From Diprion similis (lineage: Eukaryota; Arthropoda; Insecta; Hymenoptera; Diprionidae), in NCBI RefSeq assembly GCF_021155765.1, contig NC_060114.1, positions 9,446,001 to 9,510,000 of the forward strand: a stretch of DNA of 64,000 bases, in the 5' to 3' direction. Shown piece by piece: positions 18,401 to 31,700 of this stretch. The first letter of the stretch is position 1. The number at the start of each line of letters is the position of its first letter. A program made the translations under genes and the position numbers. Under the pieces are notes generated by a model. The model was given only the letters and a program-made list of their open reading frames with translations. It had not been told where the DNA came from and did no database searches.

Positions 18401-19615
18401 GTTTGAAAAGTCGTGAGTATCCTGAAAAGATTTTTCAACCATTCATAAAACCATCCCTATCTCTAAATATTTCATTTATACAGTCAAGAGCAGAACAAAC
18501 CTCAGGCATTTCATGAAGACATCCCCAAGAGTTTTCCTTCCTCGTTGCCTTGAGATCGGTCAGTATGTCGTGACGGACATCCGGTGGCAATTCCTTGAAC
18601 TCTGTGCTGCTGACATCCACGTTGTGAATATTTCCCTTCCATTTGGCCTGTTTCCTCGGACTTAGTTGAACAGACGATTCAGTTTCCGTCTCCGGGTCAT
18701 CTTCGTCCTCCGAAAGAAACTCGCTGCCACTGGGAATGACGGGTAGCTTGAATAAGTTCAGGGACGAATGTACGGAGGACCGATCGACTTTTCCACTGGT
18801 TTCCTCCTTTTCCTCCTGCTTCTCAGTACTCCCATTACCCAGGGCTCCCTTGACTACCGTACGTTTGAGCAAATTATTTATCAAGTCGGTCTTCATTTTT
18901 TGCGCCTTACTAGATGCCATAGATTTCTGCTTTCTGCGAGAAGCCTGGACAGGGGGATAAGACAATAGAATAATTAACTCCATTTTCTCACTACCTTATT
19001 CCCACGCTTAGCCTAATTGCATTTTTACACACTTGCATTAAAATCAAGATAACAAACTATATTCTGCATATGAAATATCATGTGAACGTTTGTATGTTAT
19101 ATTTGTTTTAGGTCATACAAAATAGAAATTTGAAACCCTAATTTTGCCATACGAAATGCAGAAGACAAGGTTTCTTACGTGTAGTTATATTTACTAAAAA
19201 AACATGAAAGTCTGCACCATCTATCCCTGATAAAACTTACAATTGTATTCTTCTTGAGCAGAGGTACACCACCATCAAATACAAACACAGGTTTGATCTT
19301 GTAATACAGTAATTTACATATTCTATTGAATAACCCAAGAAGATGAGCATTGGGTAGAGGACTTCCATGCCCATCCTGATATCCTTGCATCACTTGATGC
19401 AACCAAATGGATACATCTGAAGGTTTGAGTTAGGGTTAACGTAGAATGCAGGTGTGGGTATATGAGTATCACTGCCATTGATGTAACCAATGACGAGTTT
19501 GGTTGATATTGAACATTGAAAGGATACCGACGGCGAGGACTTTTCCCTCCAGTGTTTCTAAAGCCACAGGTTTTCCAGCAGCGTCCAGCAGTCGCCACAG
19601 ACCATGAACGCCCAT
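15468..19615 (-). CDS. mus201: DNA repair endonuclease XPG/ERCC5 (mus201 orthologue; 8 exons, 1093 aa)
   Basis: Structure-specific nuclease that makes the 3-prime incision in nucleotide excision repair, in the nucleus with TFIIH. Exons in transcript order: 19528-19615, 19241-19416, 18501-18944, 18202-18421, 16896-18139, 16519-16732, 16193-16429, 15468-16126 (3282 nt). The N domain starts [15 protein letters not shown] and carries metal ligands D30 and D77. The I domain has E740/E742 (APMEAEAQ), D761/D763 (ITDDSDIW) and D812 (GSDYTVG) followed by the helix-hairpin-helix [14 protein letters not shown]. The long acidic spacer (about 240-720) is typical of XPG and absent in FEN1; it includes a ubiquitin-interacting-like stretch near [11 protein letters not shown]. 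Near the C-terminus, QKGIDDYF (939-946) matches a PCNA-interaction box, followed by basic nuclear signals ([18 protein letters not shown]). All catalytic acids are present. Human XPG is slightly longer (1186 aa). Confidence 0.95.
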
Positions 19616-20435
19616 GGTGAATAATTATGTATCATTAATTCTGATGAAAAAAATTTCATATAATATATGTCAGAAACATTCAGACCAGTTGTAAGTTGTT
19701 GCTTTCACGGTTTTAATATAACATAACCTCAATTATTGACGTTACTGACGCGGCGTTATGGTCGTTATTCACGATTGGCGGTACTCACCGAACGACGAGA
19801 CACATCTTCGCTAATCGTCGCTCTGCGTGATACATAAAACTACTTGCGGTTAAAAAAATATAAACTCGTGTGCGAATATACCATTTCAGCAGTCTATGTC
19901 GCCACAGCGCGGTGCACAGAGAAGAAGCGGGATTCAATTTATGGAAACGGAGGATTGAGTGCGATCTCTTCATAAACGAATGCATATTACTCAAACCTGG
20001 GTACATATTCAAAAGCTGGGGATGAAACGTACACACCAGTCGGAAGATGCGATGAAGCGATTATCCGACAAATGTGGCTCACGCAAGCTTTACATGGATA
20101 CAGGTACACAGTGTAGGCAACTTTGATGTACTATACTGCCCAGTATACATATGAATAATGGAATTTTCTAGCATAATTATCATCTTATGTATTACGGTTC
20201 GTCAGCGAATTTATAGTCAGGTTTACTCGAGTTGGGGAGCGCGTTATATCTTACATGATAGTATTAAGCGAGCTGCAGATGGGGCGCGTTGGTACGCATA
20301 CACACGTCACACAGTAAATACTGTTCATATGAATGTACATCGCACACCTATACGTGGTAATGCATGTCATAGGCGTATAGGACATAACGCCGCTCGTGTG
20401 CGTGAAACGTGGTCGTCATAACCACGCAGCTAGAA

Positions 20436-20465
20436 GCGGAATGGAGCGGAGCGGAGTGGAGTGGA
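20436..20465 (+). repeat. GYGGA pentamer run
   Basis: Six consecutive five-base units of the form GCGGA/ATGGA/GTGGA in a purine-rich, G-rich strand, inside the likely promoter area. It is short and imperfect. Confidence 0.6.
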
Positions 20466-20499
20466 GTGAGTGAGGGAGTTGAGGCCACCCACCCACTCT

Positions 20500-20523
20500 T
20501 TCCCACAGCAGGTTTTTCCCACG
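20500..20523 (-). promoter_or_regulatory. Pair of CSL/Su(H) binding sites
   Basis: TTCCCACA (20500-20507) and TTCCCACG (20516-20523) read TGTGGGAA and CGTGGGAA on the minus strand, both exact matches to the high-affinity Su(H)/CSL consensus YGTGGGAA. They have the same orientation and start 16 bases apart. They lie about 0.9 kb upstream of the XPG start and 1.7 kb upstream of the Su(H) start codon. Whether they are bound is inference. Confidence 0.5.
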
Positions 20524-21811
20524 CCCTCGAGGGTAACCCCAACATCCTTTAGCGGCAGCAATTCCAGGCGTCGTAGCTGGGAAGCGGGGCCGGCGGGGAC
20601 GGAGTAGAGTGGGAGACGAATGCCCAGGCCAGACCGGGGCATTGTAGAACAGTAAAACAATAGAAACTGCAGCCACTTACGGCAGAATAATAACTCTACG
20701 CCGTCGCGGGGGATTGTTTAGTTCCATCCCAGACTCTGACATTGAACCATCATTGTCCGGCATGCATACGCCCGTATGTATGTAGCATACAGGCGATAAA
20801 ATGTTACACACGGCTCGGACCACTTTTAACTAATAAAACCTATCGTCGCTGCCGCGGGGCGACGGTGGCGAGTCTCGCGAACTCCGTTTTTAATTGCCGT
20901 TCAGCGCATTGCTCGTCGTCCCCTTGTACCTAAGTAATTGTTCTCTGTCAAAAGTTCTTCGAGTCGGAGTGTTCGGTGCAGATTTCCTCACCATAGAACC
21001 GGCGACGCATGCACATACTTGCATAGCTCATAGATACGCTCGTAGGGCCAATCGACGTCGGATGGTGCGGTGAGTTTGCGCGAGCGTTGGCAGAACTGTC
21101 GGAAAATTCGTAAAGTGAACAGGTGTTTTTTGAATGGATTAATTGTTAGCAAAAGACAGGCAGGCAAGTAGGCTACAGTTGTGTGCAGTGTATTGCAGTT
21201 AGTTATTCTCGGGACCGCCGCGATGCTCCCGAAGTAATAAAAGCTAACGAATTGAGCTATGGATGCCAAAGCGGGCGTCTGTACCGAAAACATTTCTCAA
21301 CCTCGTATATACCGAATCGAAAGAACCGACGAAACACGGCTGGACATGGATAAAGCCGTTCGCAGCAGTGAAAAATAAGGTAGGCCTGTTTGTCACCCGT
21401 GCGTTTCACCCTGTCTGCTATGCAACCTTTCGTAACCTCGCCGTAATTCAGCACAATATATTAGTAAACAAATGTCTCGTATGTGAGTACGCATATAAAT
21501 ACGTAAATACATAGATCGGATACGTGCGGAGTGATATATGCATTCACGTGTATATTTGATACAATTGAAAGGGTGTTTTTTCGGAGTGATCCTGTTTGTT
21601 TACTATTTTGCAATGTTTGGACGATATGTTAGATTGAACATAAAATTTGCAGGTACGCATGAGAACTGAAATAATGAAAAATATTGCGTTGTCATTACCG
21701 ACAGCGTGGTCCTTAGGGCCGGTAGAGCAAACGTAGCTAAACCTGCTCCATCTAGGCTGAAGCGAGAAAAGCTGGCAGTGTCTCGGATTGTTTGACAACA
21801 AGTGACAGTCG

Positions 21812-21819
21812 CGTGGGAA
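21812..21819 (+). promoter_or_regulatory. CSL/Su(H) binding site upstream of Su(H)
   Basis: CGTGGGAA, an exact match to the CSL consensus, about 250 bases before the coding exon of Su(H) and probably in its first intron. It is the third such site in this 2.5-kb interval. Confidence 0.4.
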
Positions 21820-22071
21820 GATTCGTTTATTCGCATGAATGCTATTTCCTTGATTTAATTAAGATGGTTTCAACGGTTTCTACCGCCAGATCAGATGTCA
21901 GACGCGTATTGCCGAGTGATGGTTTCTACCGGGTGTGATATGCACGTCTTGCCTTTTTACATAGTACGTTTTTAAAAAGTGAGGTTATGTAGGTTTAAAT
22001 CGTACAAAAAAAATAAGAAAAATGAAGATGAAGCAGCTGTATCTGTGTCTCTAACACGTATTGTTTTCCAG

Positions 22072-23799
<1,728 letters not shown>

Positions 23800-24104
23800 T
23801 GTATCGCGCACTGCCAGAATCTGAGCAGTGGATCGGCTTCTATTGACAGCTATAGTGACAGTGACGGTGAGAATAGCTGTAGTGGTGAAAGTTTTTTGCG
23901 GCAAACTGACGAGACTCTTAGGAGGTGGGTGTGATATATGCAGCGACAATTTTAGGTGACACCGAATTATAGAAATGGTTATTATCTATAAAATTTGTAT
24001 GAATCTGGGTCACTGAGTACAGTGCTGCTGTTCGTGAGAAAGATATAGAAAGAGAGGAAACAATAATTATGAAGAGAAGAAAAAAAAAAAAAATAGAAAA
24101 GGTG

Positions 24105-24110
24105 AATAAA
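24105..24110 (+). promoter_or_regulatory. Candidate poly(A) signal for Su(H)
   Basis: AATAAA 306 bases after the Su(H) stop, followed by a T/C-rich stretch. It is the nearest canonical signal and gives a moderate 3-prime UTR. Confidence 0.5.
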
Positions 24111-25279
24111 CTTTATCCTCTTCTTCAGCTCCATTGTTCTCCCTTATACTCGATCTGATTTCTAATGTGTAATTTTAGAATCTGAATTGTATGAAAACTA
24201 TTATTTATAATAATTCCCCCCCTGCCATTGAAGTAAACGGCGGTGACAGACCGGAAAAAACCAGGGATAATTGGAGAACTTTGTTAGTCTAAGAAAGTCC
24301 AGGAATTTAATATCAGCCGGTCACTTGTTGCCACCCTGATTATGGTCCCTGTAAGAGATTGGAGTAACGGAAACTCGTATGTACAAGGAATAATACCAAG
24401 AAGACATTTTGTAATATTTTTCTTACCATATTTATAATCTTTTAACTAAAAATGTGAATATCTGTTATTTCTTTTACACACGAATCGAGAAAAAGGCGAT
24501 ACAAAATTATTCCTTCTCGTAATTTATCGTAGATGTAATATGTACGATATACAGTAATAATATGAAAAAATTTGAACCCTGGCTGAGAAAATACATGTAT
24601 AAAAATACCTCAAGGGAAATGTCCATTAGTGTATACATGTGGTATTAAGTGGGACATCCTTGTTTCAATTATTTTTTACGTCTTGGAAAGAAATTGAGAA
24701 AAAAATATCCAATTAAAACACTTCTTTGAATTTTAAACGTATAATTGTAGATATAAACAATGCATATAATATGTATATGTTTGCATAATGGAACAGCACC
24801 ATTTATAACAATAATACAATGATGAATACAAATAATATTTCAGTATATCGCAGTTTATGCTTAAATGTATATGTATGTATGTACATATATGTATACGTAC
24901 CGACACCTCCGCGAATTTCCACAACACTTTACGTTGCAAGATTTCATGTATGTATATACATATATATTGGAGGTTTAAAAATTTTTCCCAAGGCATATTT
25001 CCGTTTTTTGAGCAGGTATGTATTGTATATTAGTGGTGAGGAAACGAGATAAGATCGACTGGAGTCTGCCTGTCTCCATGTGATATGCTCTATTGTTACC
25101 AAGGAATGGAAATGTGGCATCCTATGGGAATTTACCCACAATTAACATTCTCGTTGCCTCACAGTGTCAGATACTCGACAACAGCAGTGAGGTACGTTTA
25201 TCTTTCTTATTCGCAACACGGTAAAATCCGAGTTTACAATAATTACATCCTCCTTGTGTTTATATAATTGTGCTTAATT

Positions 25280-25344
25280 CTCTCTCTCTCTTTCTCTCCC
25301 TTTATATATCCATACATGCATGTATGTATATATATATATATATA
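25280..25344. repeat. Pyrimidine run plus (TA)n microsatellite
   Basis: A CT-rich run leads into TATG units and a perfect (TA) stretch near 25327-25344. Confidence 0.8.
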
Positions 25345-25581
25345 GATGTATGTATGCATTCATTTATTTATGCATAATAACCCGAGACTGGACGGATAAA
25401 ATTCGTATGGGAAAACCTTAGAGCATTGTATATTCTCCAAGGGGAAGACTTGGATGGGAAGTATGACTGCTTGCCCTAATCAGCTGATTTTCATGTTTTC
25501 TCGTTTTCCTTTCCATGTTGTATGATTAATATATTAAATATACTATATTTTAGTTGCATAATCGAAATAGATTAAAATTCT

Positions 25582-25606
25582 AAATAATAATAATAATAAT
25601 AATAAC
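25582..25606. repeat. (AAT)n microsatellite
   Basis: About eight perfect AAT units. Confidence 0.85.
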
Positions 25607-25774
25607 AACAGACCATGGTAGAAAAAAATAATTGCACTTAATAATACGATCGGTTTATATCGAGATATAGTATGGAAAATAACATTCACAAAAATGCGTT
25701 GTTATACATCGTACGATCGGTAATATTTCGTTTTGGAATGAATTTTTGCGAACCATAAACTTCTCAACCAAACG

Positions 25775-28700
25775 TTATTTTATTCTCATTGTACGTTGCT
25801 TATTCATATTTGTTAGCATTAATGATATGTACGATGTCAATAGGTCGTCCATTTTGTAGCCAAGAGAGGTTTCGCACAGCAATTTCGACCCTCTTACCAG
25901 GTTACCGATGGTCATGTGAAAGTATGTGTTACCTGACGACCAGTTAGAGATTCTGGTGAACGGATGTGTAACTAGGATATCCTGGAAGGTGGTGGCCAAA
26001 CAAAACTAGCGTTAGTCTGCGAAATTAATTACCATACTTTGCGGACATGTTGAGAAACTTAATAAATCGACATAACGAACCTTCGTCTGCGGATGTATCA
26101 AGCTCACTCCGTGTTTATTGATAGCAATCAGCAACATTTCTGGGTAATTTGGTTCAGTGCTTTGCTTCACTTCGAAAAATGCAGATCCGAAAGTCGGCCA
26201 GCGGTATACGATCTTCAGAAATGTTATTTTCGCGTCCTCTGGACTCATTCCTGCAACGTGTATCGTCATTCATGAATCACCGGTGCTTAAATGGTACAAT
26301 TTTAAAACTGAACTATCAATCTTATGCCATATAATTACCCGCGTCTTGATTGTACGACCCGACGATCGATCTCTTCCAATCATTAGAACTCTGAATCTTT
26401 ACCAAATCCGCGGGCACCAATTCTCGTAGCATTTGCCTGAAACGGTATTATGATTATTATTATTATTGCTGTTATTATTTTTGTTGTTGTTCGTATATTA
26501 TTAATACTGTGTACTCGAAGAAACACTTACGGAATTGCTTGTAATTCTTGTTTACTTTCTCCAAATCTTACTCTGTAGACGAGAGCCGCAAGTCGCGAGG
26601 CTTCCTCCTTAGTACATTTATGATATCCTGTAACATTCGAGTATATATGGTTTTATCTGGACTTCGATAAAATGATAAATCAATATCTGCTAAGTATTTT
26701 CTTAGCCGTACAAGTAATTGAACAATTTTCCAGACTCACCTCTCAGGAGCTTTGGTAGTTCTTGATGAAAGTGAAATATCAAATCGGCGTTTCTGTCCTT
26801 CCCAGGTACCGTGTTCGTCCATAACTTTTTCATGAAGAACACTTGATACGTGAATTGGGGAGATACACCTGTTCATTAAAAGTTGAAATATTAGGCAACT
26901 CCGGGAGAAACAGTTTCCTTAACTCATTTATATCGTCATCAATACTGACATAAACATTTGCTAACAAACAGAATGTAACCAACCGTCTCGCGATGGTCGG
27001 GCTTTTCTTATCCAGTCGGTCAAATGCCTGACGAAATCGAAGAAAAAGTCACCCTCGGGCACGGAGATCACTTTGTCGGCAATTTTGACGAACAGGCTGA
27101 ATCCTTCCCCCGAGCGTAGGTTCAAACGTTGCGCTATGTTCTGGCAGAAGTCTTTCGCTCTTGTCGACGAATCCACCTCAAACGCCTGGGCGTCAAAATT
27201 TAAGCAAGGCCAAATTTCCATTATAATTATACTTTTATGCATAGTTTATTAATTTGTACGACAATAACGTGACTCACCTCGTCCGTATCGTCAGGGAAAT
27301 AAACTTTGTGAAATATCTGCGTCGTCTTGTGCTGGATTGCTTCCACCTCAACCTGATGAGGGGGATATTTTCTCTGACCGTTTCGCAATGTCTTTTGCAG
27401 CCTCTGCAGGGAGTCTTGAGATATCGGATGGCGTCGTGTCCGCAGAAACAGGGTCAATTCCTTGAAGGTAATAAAATGTCATCTGCTATTCGCGGGACAA
27501 AATAATTCCGTGGTGAATAACAGATTGCTTTGAATACCTTGAGAAGGCTTTGACTGCAGGTGAATAATCCGGTGGCAAGCCACATCAGCTCCCAGCCACG
27601 TTCCTCGCTGAGTCTGTTTCTGTTGTCCGTCAATTGCTTCATTATCTGGCAGTATATCTCGTCGCGAAGTATCTCATTCTTTAGCGGACCGTCGAAAATG
27701 TGGTCTGTATACTCGTTGCCTATGCGCGGTCTCTTCGTCGGTAAATCACCCATGTATTTGAGTATGGCGTTGAAGGCAAAGCACGCCTCCTCCGCGAGCT
27801 CCTCCTTCGATATCAGCTTCTTCAGCAGTGGCTGTTTTATCGGATCCCTCGAATGTCGCCACAACTCGTCGACGTGACCACGGCGAGCGGTCGTCAACGT
27901 TAATGCCTTCGACATCGTCCGCTTTGGCGGTGTTCTGAAGAAATAAATTTACTAATCAACCTTATTCGGAAGTGTCGCGTTGAGTGGCATTACCGTATCG
28001 TTGCAGGATTTTCTGGGACGATATACGGCACGTACCTGAAATGATCTATTGCGTATTCGGCCAGAGTATGCAGCTTCTCCCGAGATTCTACTCCATTCAT
28101 TTGCTGTGGGTAAAGACGGCGCCCGTGTTCCGGCCCTTCGATGCTAAATAGTGCCTGCAGCGATAGGAAGAAATTCAATGAAATTAGAAAGCTAATTTCT
28201 ACTATAATGAAAATACACCTGATCCAATACGTTCTTGCATGTGGTATGTATTACCAGGATATCATTCGGCGGTTTAGTCAGGGATGGCAAAACGTAAACC
28301 GTTTCGGCAGGAAAGTCTCCCTTCTCGCCGGTCCTCTCACAGCAGCCGATGCACCATCCGGAATTGAGAACAGTCTCGCCCGTACTCTCTTCCTCGAGTA
28401 CGATTAGATCGCCTTTTTGGAAACTGAGGAAAGACGTGGCGTCCCCGGGGGCCTTATAGTCCTGCAGTGCAATTACGTACTTGCTGCGTTTCTTCAAACC
28501 TTCGAGGAAATAAACCACCAGATCACGGATATCTTCCGCGTTGGGACTCTGGAATGTGAATTCTTCTCCTCGCACCGTTGATAAACTAAACGTCTGGGTG
28601 AAGACCTTGTTTGTTCTAAAAAAACAAAGGACAAATTGTAAGTAAATAATCCGTATCGTTGGATAGAGATGCCATATGTTGACGTCGCTGAATTCTATAG

Positions 28701-31700
28701 GGCAGATAATTTACTTTTGACTAGATACGGTGGTGATTTCGGGAAAGGATAACTCCAGGAGCACTTTTTCTTGATCGTCAACCACGTAGACACCGGTCCA
28801 GTTAACGGCTATGATAACGTCGTTTTTGGGTAAGTTTGGTCCGGAATTTCGATAGGCCTCGTAAAATCGTGAGAAGAGTAGCGGCCACTTGAACTTGGCG
28901 TAGCTGACGACGTCCTCCTTCACGCGAATCGAGGGTACCTTCTCCTTCAAGTAATAACTCTGACGAAAAAAAAAAAAATGCTAGGATTAATTTCTCCGTA
29001 AACGAAGGAAATAAAGCAAAATTATCACCACCAACGAAACGAACGTTACCTTTTTATACGCTTGAACGACGAGGTGGCCCCACCTGTCTATAGCCTTGTC
29101 GACACCCGTAAGACAGTAATCCGGTATATAGTTTGGTAGCAGGGTGAAAAGTCTGTCGACGTTCATGTCGGTGAAGTATTCGATGTAGTATTGCTGGGCA
29201 GCTATCATGGCGAGGTCTTCCTCCTTGTCGCATCTGTATTCACCGAATTTCACGCCTCTAACGACCTGTTGATATATCAGATTGGTGGCGACCTGATCCT
29301 CGGTGGGTTCGTGCCACGGGGCGAATATCTCTTTCCTGAAAAAAAGCCTCCAAGGCGCGTTTCTCTCCTGCGCCCCCTGCTCCTTGGCGTATTGTTCGCA
29401 TTGAGATATCGCGTCCATTACGTGATCCCCTCCGCTACCGAGGGACGAGACTTTGTCAAACAACGCGATGTATAGAGAAAAGCCGAACTGATCCCTCAGA
29501 GATATTTTGTCGGAAAGCTGATTGCATAGTTCCCTGGCGGTTGTTGCAGAGTCGGCGAGCAACGTCTTGGTATTGCCGTCCATAAAGGTGATCGGCAACA
29601 TTATCGGTTTTTTCGACTTCGTCGCCTGGAGTTCGAGCCAGCTCGGTGGCTGGTTCCTGGTCCCGTTGTTGAATGTTCTCTTCAGCCTGTCTTCGCAGTA
29701 GGGCGCGTATCCGGGTGGCCCCTCTCTGATGAACGCGCGTAAATAGCTCACAAACTTTTCTGATGGCGCGAAGCAACCGACGCAGAGAGACAAGAGGATC
29801 CAACCCCTGGCGTGCGACGATTTTGACGGGTTATTGGAAAGCTGCTTGCATATCTGACAGTAAATTTCGTCTCTCAATTCGGCGCGCAGGATACCGTGAC
29901 CTATTATAAAGTGGAGTTTTTCAAGGTTCGACGTCGGCCTCGCCTCGAGCCAAGACTGATAGCTGTCCGCCGTGTACTCGTCGTCCTGCAAACGCCGACG
30001 CACGTCCTCGCCGAGCTTGTTTTTTCGCTTCAGGGTCAGTGACACAAGCTTGTGCCGAATCGAACGAGGCTTCTGCTTTAGGAACGTCTCCTAGAGAAGG
30101 GATATACGTTAGGGCTTGTTGTTAGAATTCGAGACAGTTTTGAAATACGGTGTGCCGCCATATTAGAGCCCCATCGCCGATAACGAAGAATTATACAACT
30201 CACGGGATCCATTCCGATCATTTGCGCTTCCTGGAACTCCTTACTGCGTATGAAATTACGCCCCAACGTGGCCGTCACCTTTGACATAACAGATGTATTG
30301 TCCCTGTCCATCGTGTGGTAACGGGGCTCGGGCAGGTCTCCGGTGAATCGCAATATCGTTATCCACAGAGCTTGAGCAGCCTGGAGGAAATAATCAAGGT
30401 TATATTTTGTTCACTGAGGATCGTCGAGTTATTGCTTACCAATTGATCTCCTTGCGTATGCAGCGGAAGCAACGGATGCTTAAGCGGCTTCCGGGAGTAC
30501 TGATGAGTGATGTTTCCCTGGAAGTAGGTGGCGGCGAACTTCTGGAACTTGTATTCCGAGAGATCCTCTTCATCCTCGGACGGCATTTGGATAGGGCTGA
30601 TCACTTCGTGCTGATCGGCTTTCGGGACTGGTAAATCCTGGGTAAGAAATCATTGTTAATTCAGAGTAAACAATTGTTACTCTTGTCCGATTTTGTTCCA
30701 CTTGGTGTAACCTTCACTTTCAACGCATCTTGTGTCGCACTTTTTTTACTGTAAATCGTATTCGCTATTATAGAATCAGTCTCACGTTAAACACAGAGGT
30801 TTCCCTGGCCGGAGTCGGGGCCTCGCTACTCGAGTCTGGAAGAAAATCGAACATGGCTTCAACTAGTTTGCTGTCATCGACCGGCTCGTCCTGCTTCTTC
30901 GCCGCGTCGTTTATGAGGTTTTTCTTAATCTCCATTCGTCGCCTGTCCTCTATCTCCATCTCCATCTCCTTTCTCTCCAGCTCCTGCATTCTCTCCTGCG
31001 CAATCGAAATCGGGGTTCAATAGATCGCCCTTCGTATCGGGCCCACACTGAAGAGGAGGAAAATATAACATTACCCTGTAGTTCTGCTCGGCAATTTCCT
31101 TGGCCCTTTTGTTCCCCTGGTCCTTAAGCTCCTTTTCCTCCTTCTTGCGGAGTCTCAGCACTTCAATATGATGCCTATAGTCGTATTTGAGCTTCTTGAA
31201 CCTCCGTTGCGCTATCATCCGTCTGACGTGAGCTTGGATCTTAACGATAGCCCACATCTTCTTGCCGTACATTCTGCGCGTCAAGTAACCCCTTGCGTGG
31301 GCCTGCAGCCCGACGATGTGCCCCCTGAGGTGTCGGAACCTGTGTGATAGAACCCTCGACCGAATGAGAGCCTGAAGCCGCATGTACCCGATGCGCATTC
31401 GCTTGTATCTCTGCCGCTGGGCGTATCCTCTCCAACACTTTTGGATCTTGACAGCCGCAGCCCGCATCCGCAGGAATCTCCGCCTATACACCCAGCCACG
31501 AATGTTCCTTTGTAGAATTAGTATTTTGCGCGTGAGTACGCGGTCCCGTTCCTGCTCGAGGAACAAGTCGTGCGCGTCCTTCAGGAAGACTTTGGTGTGC
31601 CCCAGCTGGTAGTCGGATCTCCCAAGCACCGCCTGACATATCCTATATGTTGCAGCTCGGCACTCGGTCTGAAATCAGTTAAAGATGTTCGCGGGAATTC

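Larger units (their letters stand above)
19616..22071. other. Head-to-head XPG / Su(H) intergenic region
   Basis: The two genes are transcribed outward from here. No protein is recognisable. Positions about 20410-20700 and 20840-21100 are richer in G+C and CpG than their surroundings, as expected of promoters. A first non-coding Su(H) exon should lie here; plausible donors are GCG|GTGAGT after 21069 and AAG|GTAGGC after 21379, and I cannot choose between them. Three perfect CSL sites and a GYGGA run are listed separately. Confidence 0.5.
24111..25774. other. Convergent Su(H) / crinkled intergenic interval
   Basis: AT-rich and without a supported gene. It contains simple repeats: GTAT/TATG runs near 24860-24960, a pyrimidine run followed by (TA)n at 25280-25344, and (AAT)n at 25582-25606. 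Minus-strand AATAAA at 25363-25368 is a candidate poly(A) signal for crinkled, about 410 bases after its stop. Confidence 0.55.

Noticed and set aside
21263-21514. Open frame from 21263 that could be an N-terminal Su(H) exon
   Set aside because: It reaches a phase-0 donor at 21379, but joining it to 22072 gives a stop after three codons (ATG-AAG-AGC-TGA). At most it is a uORF.
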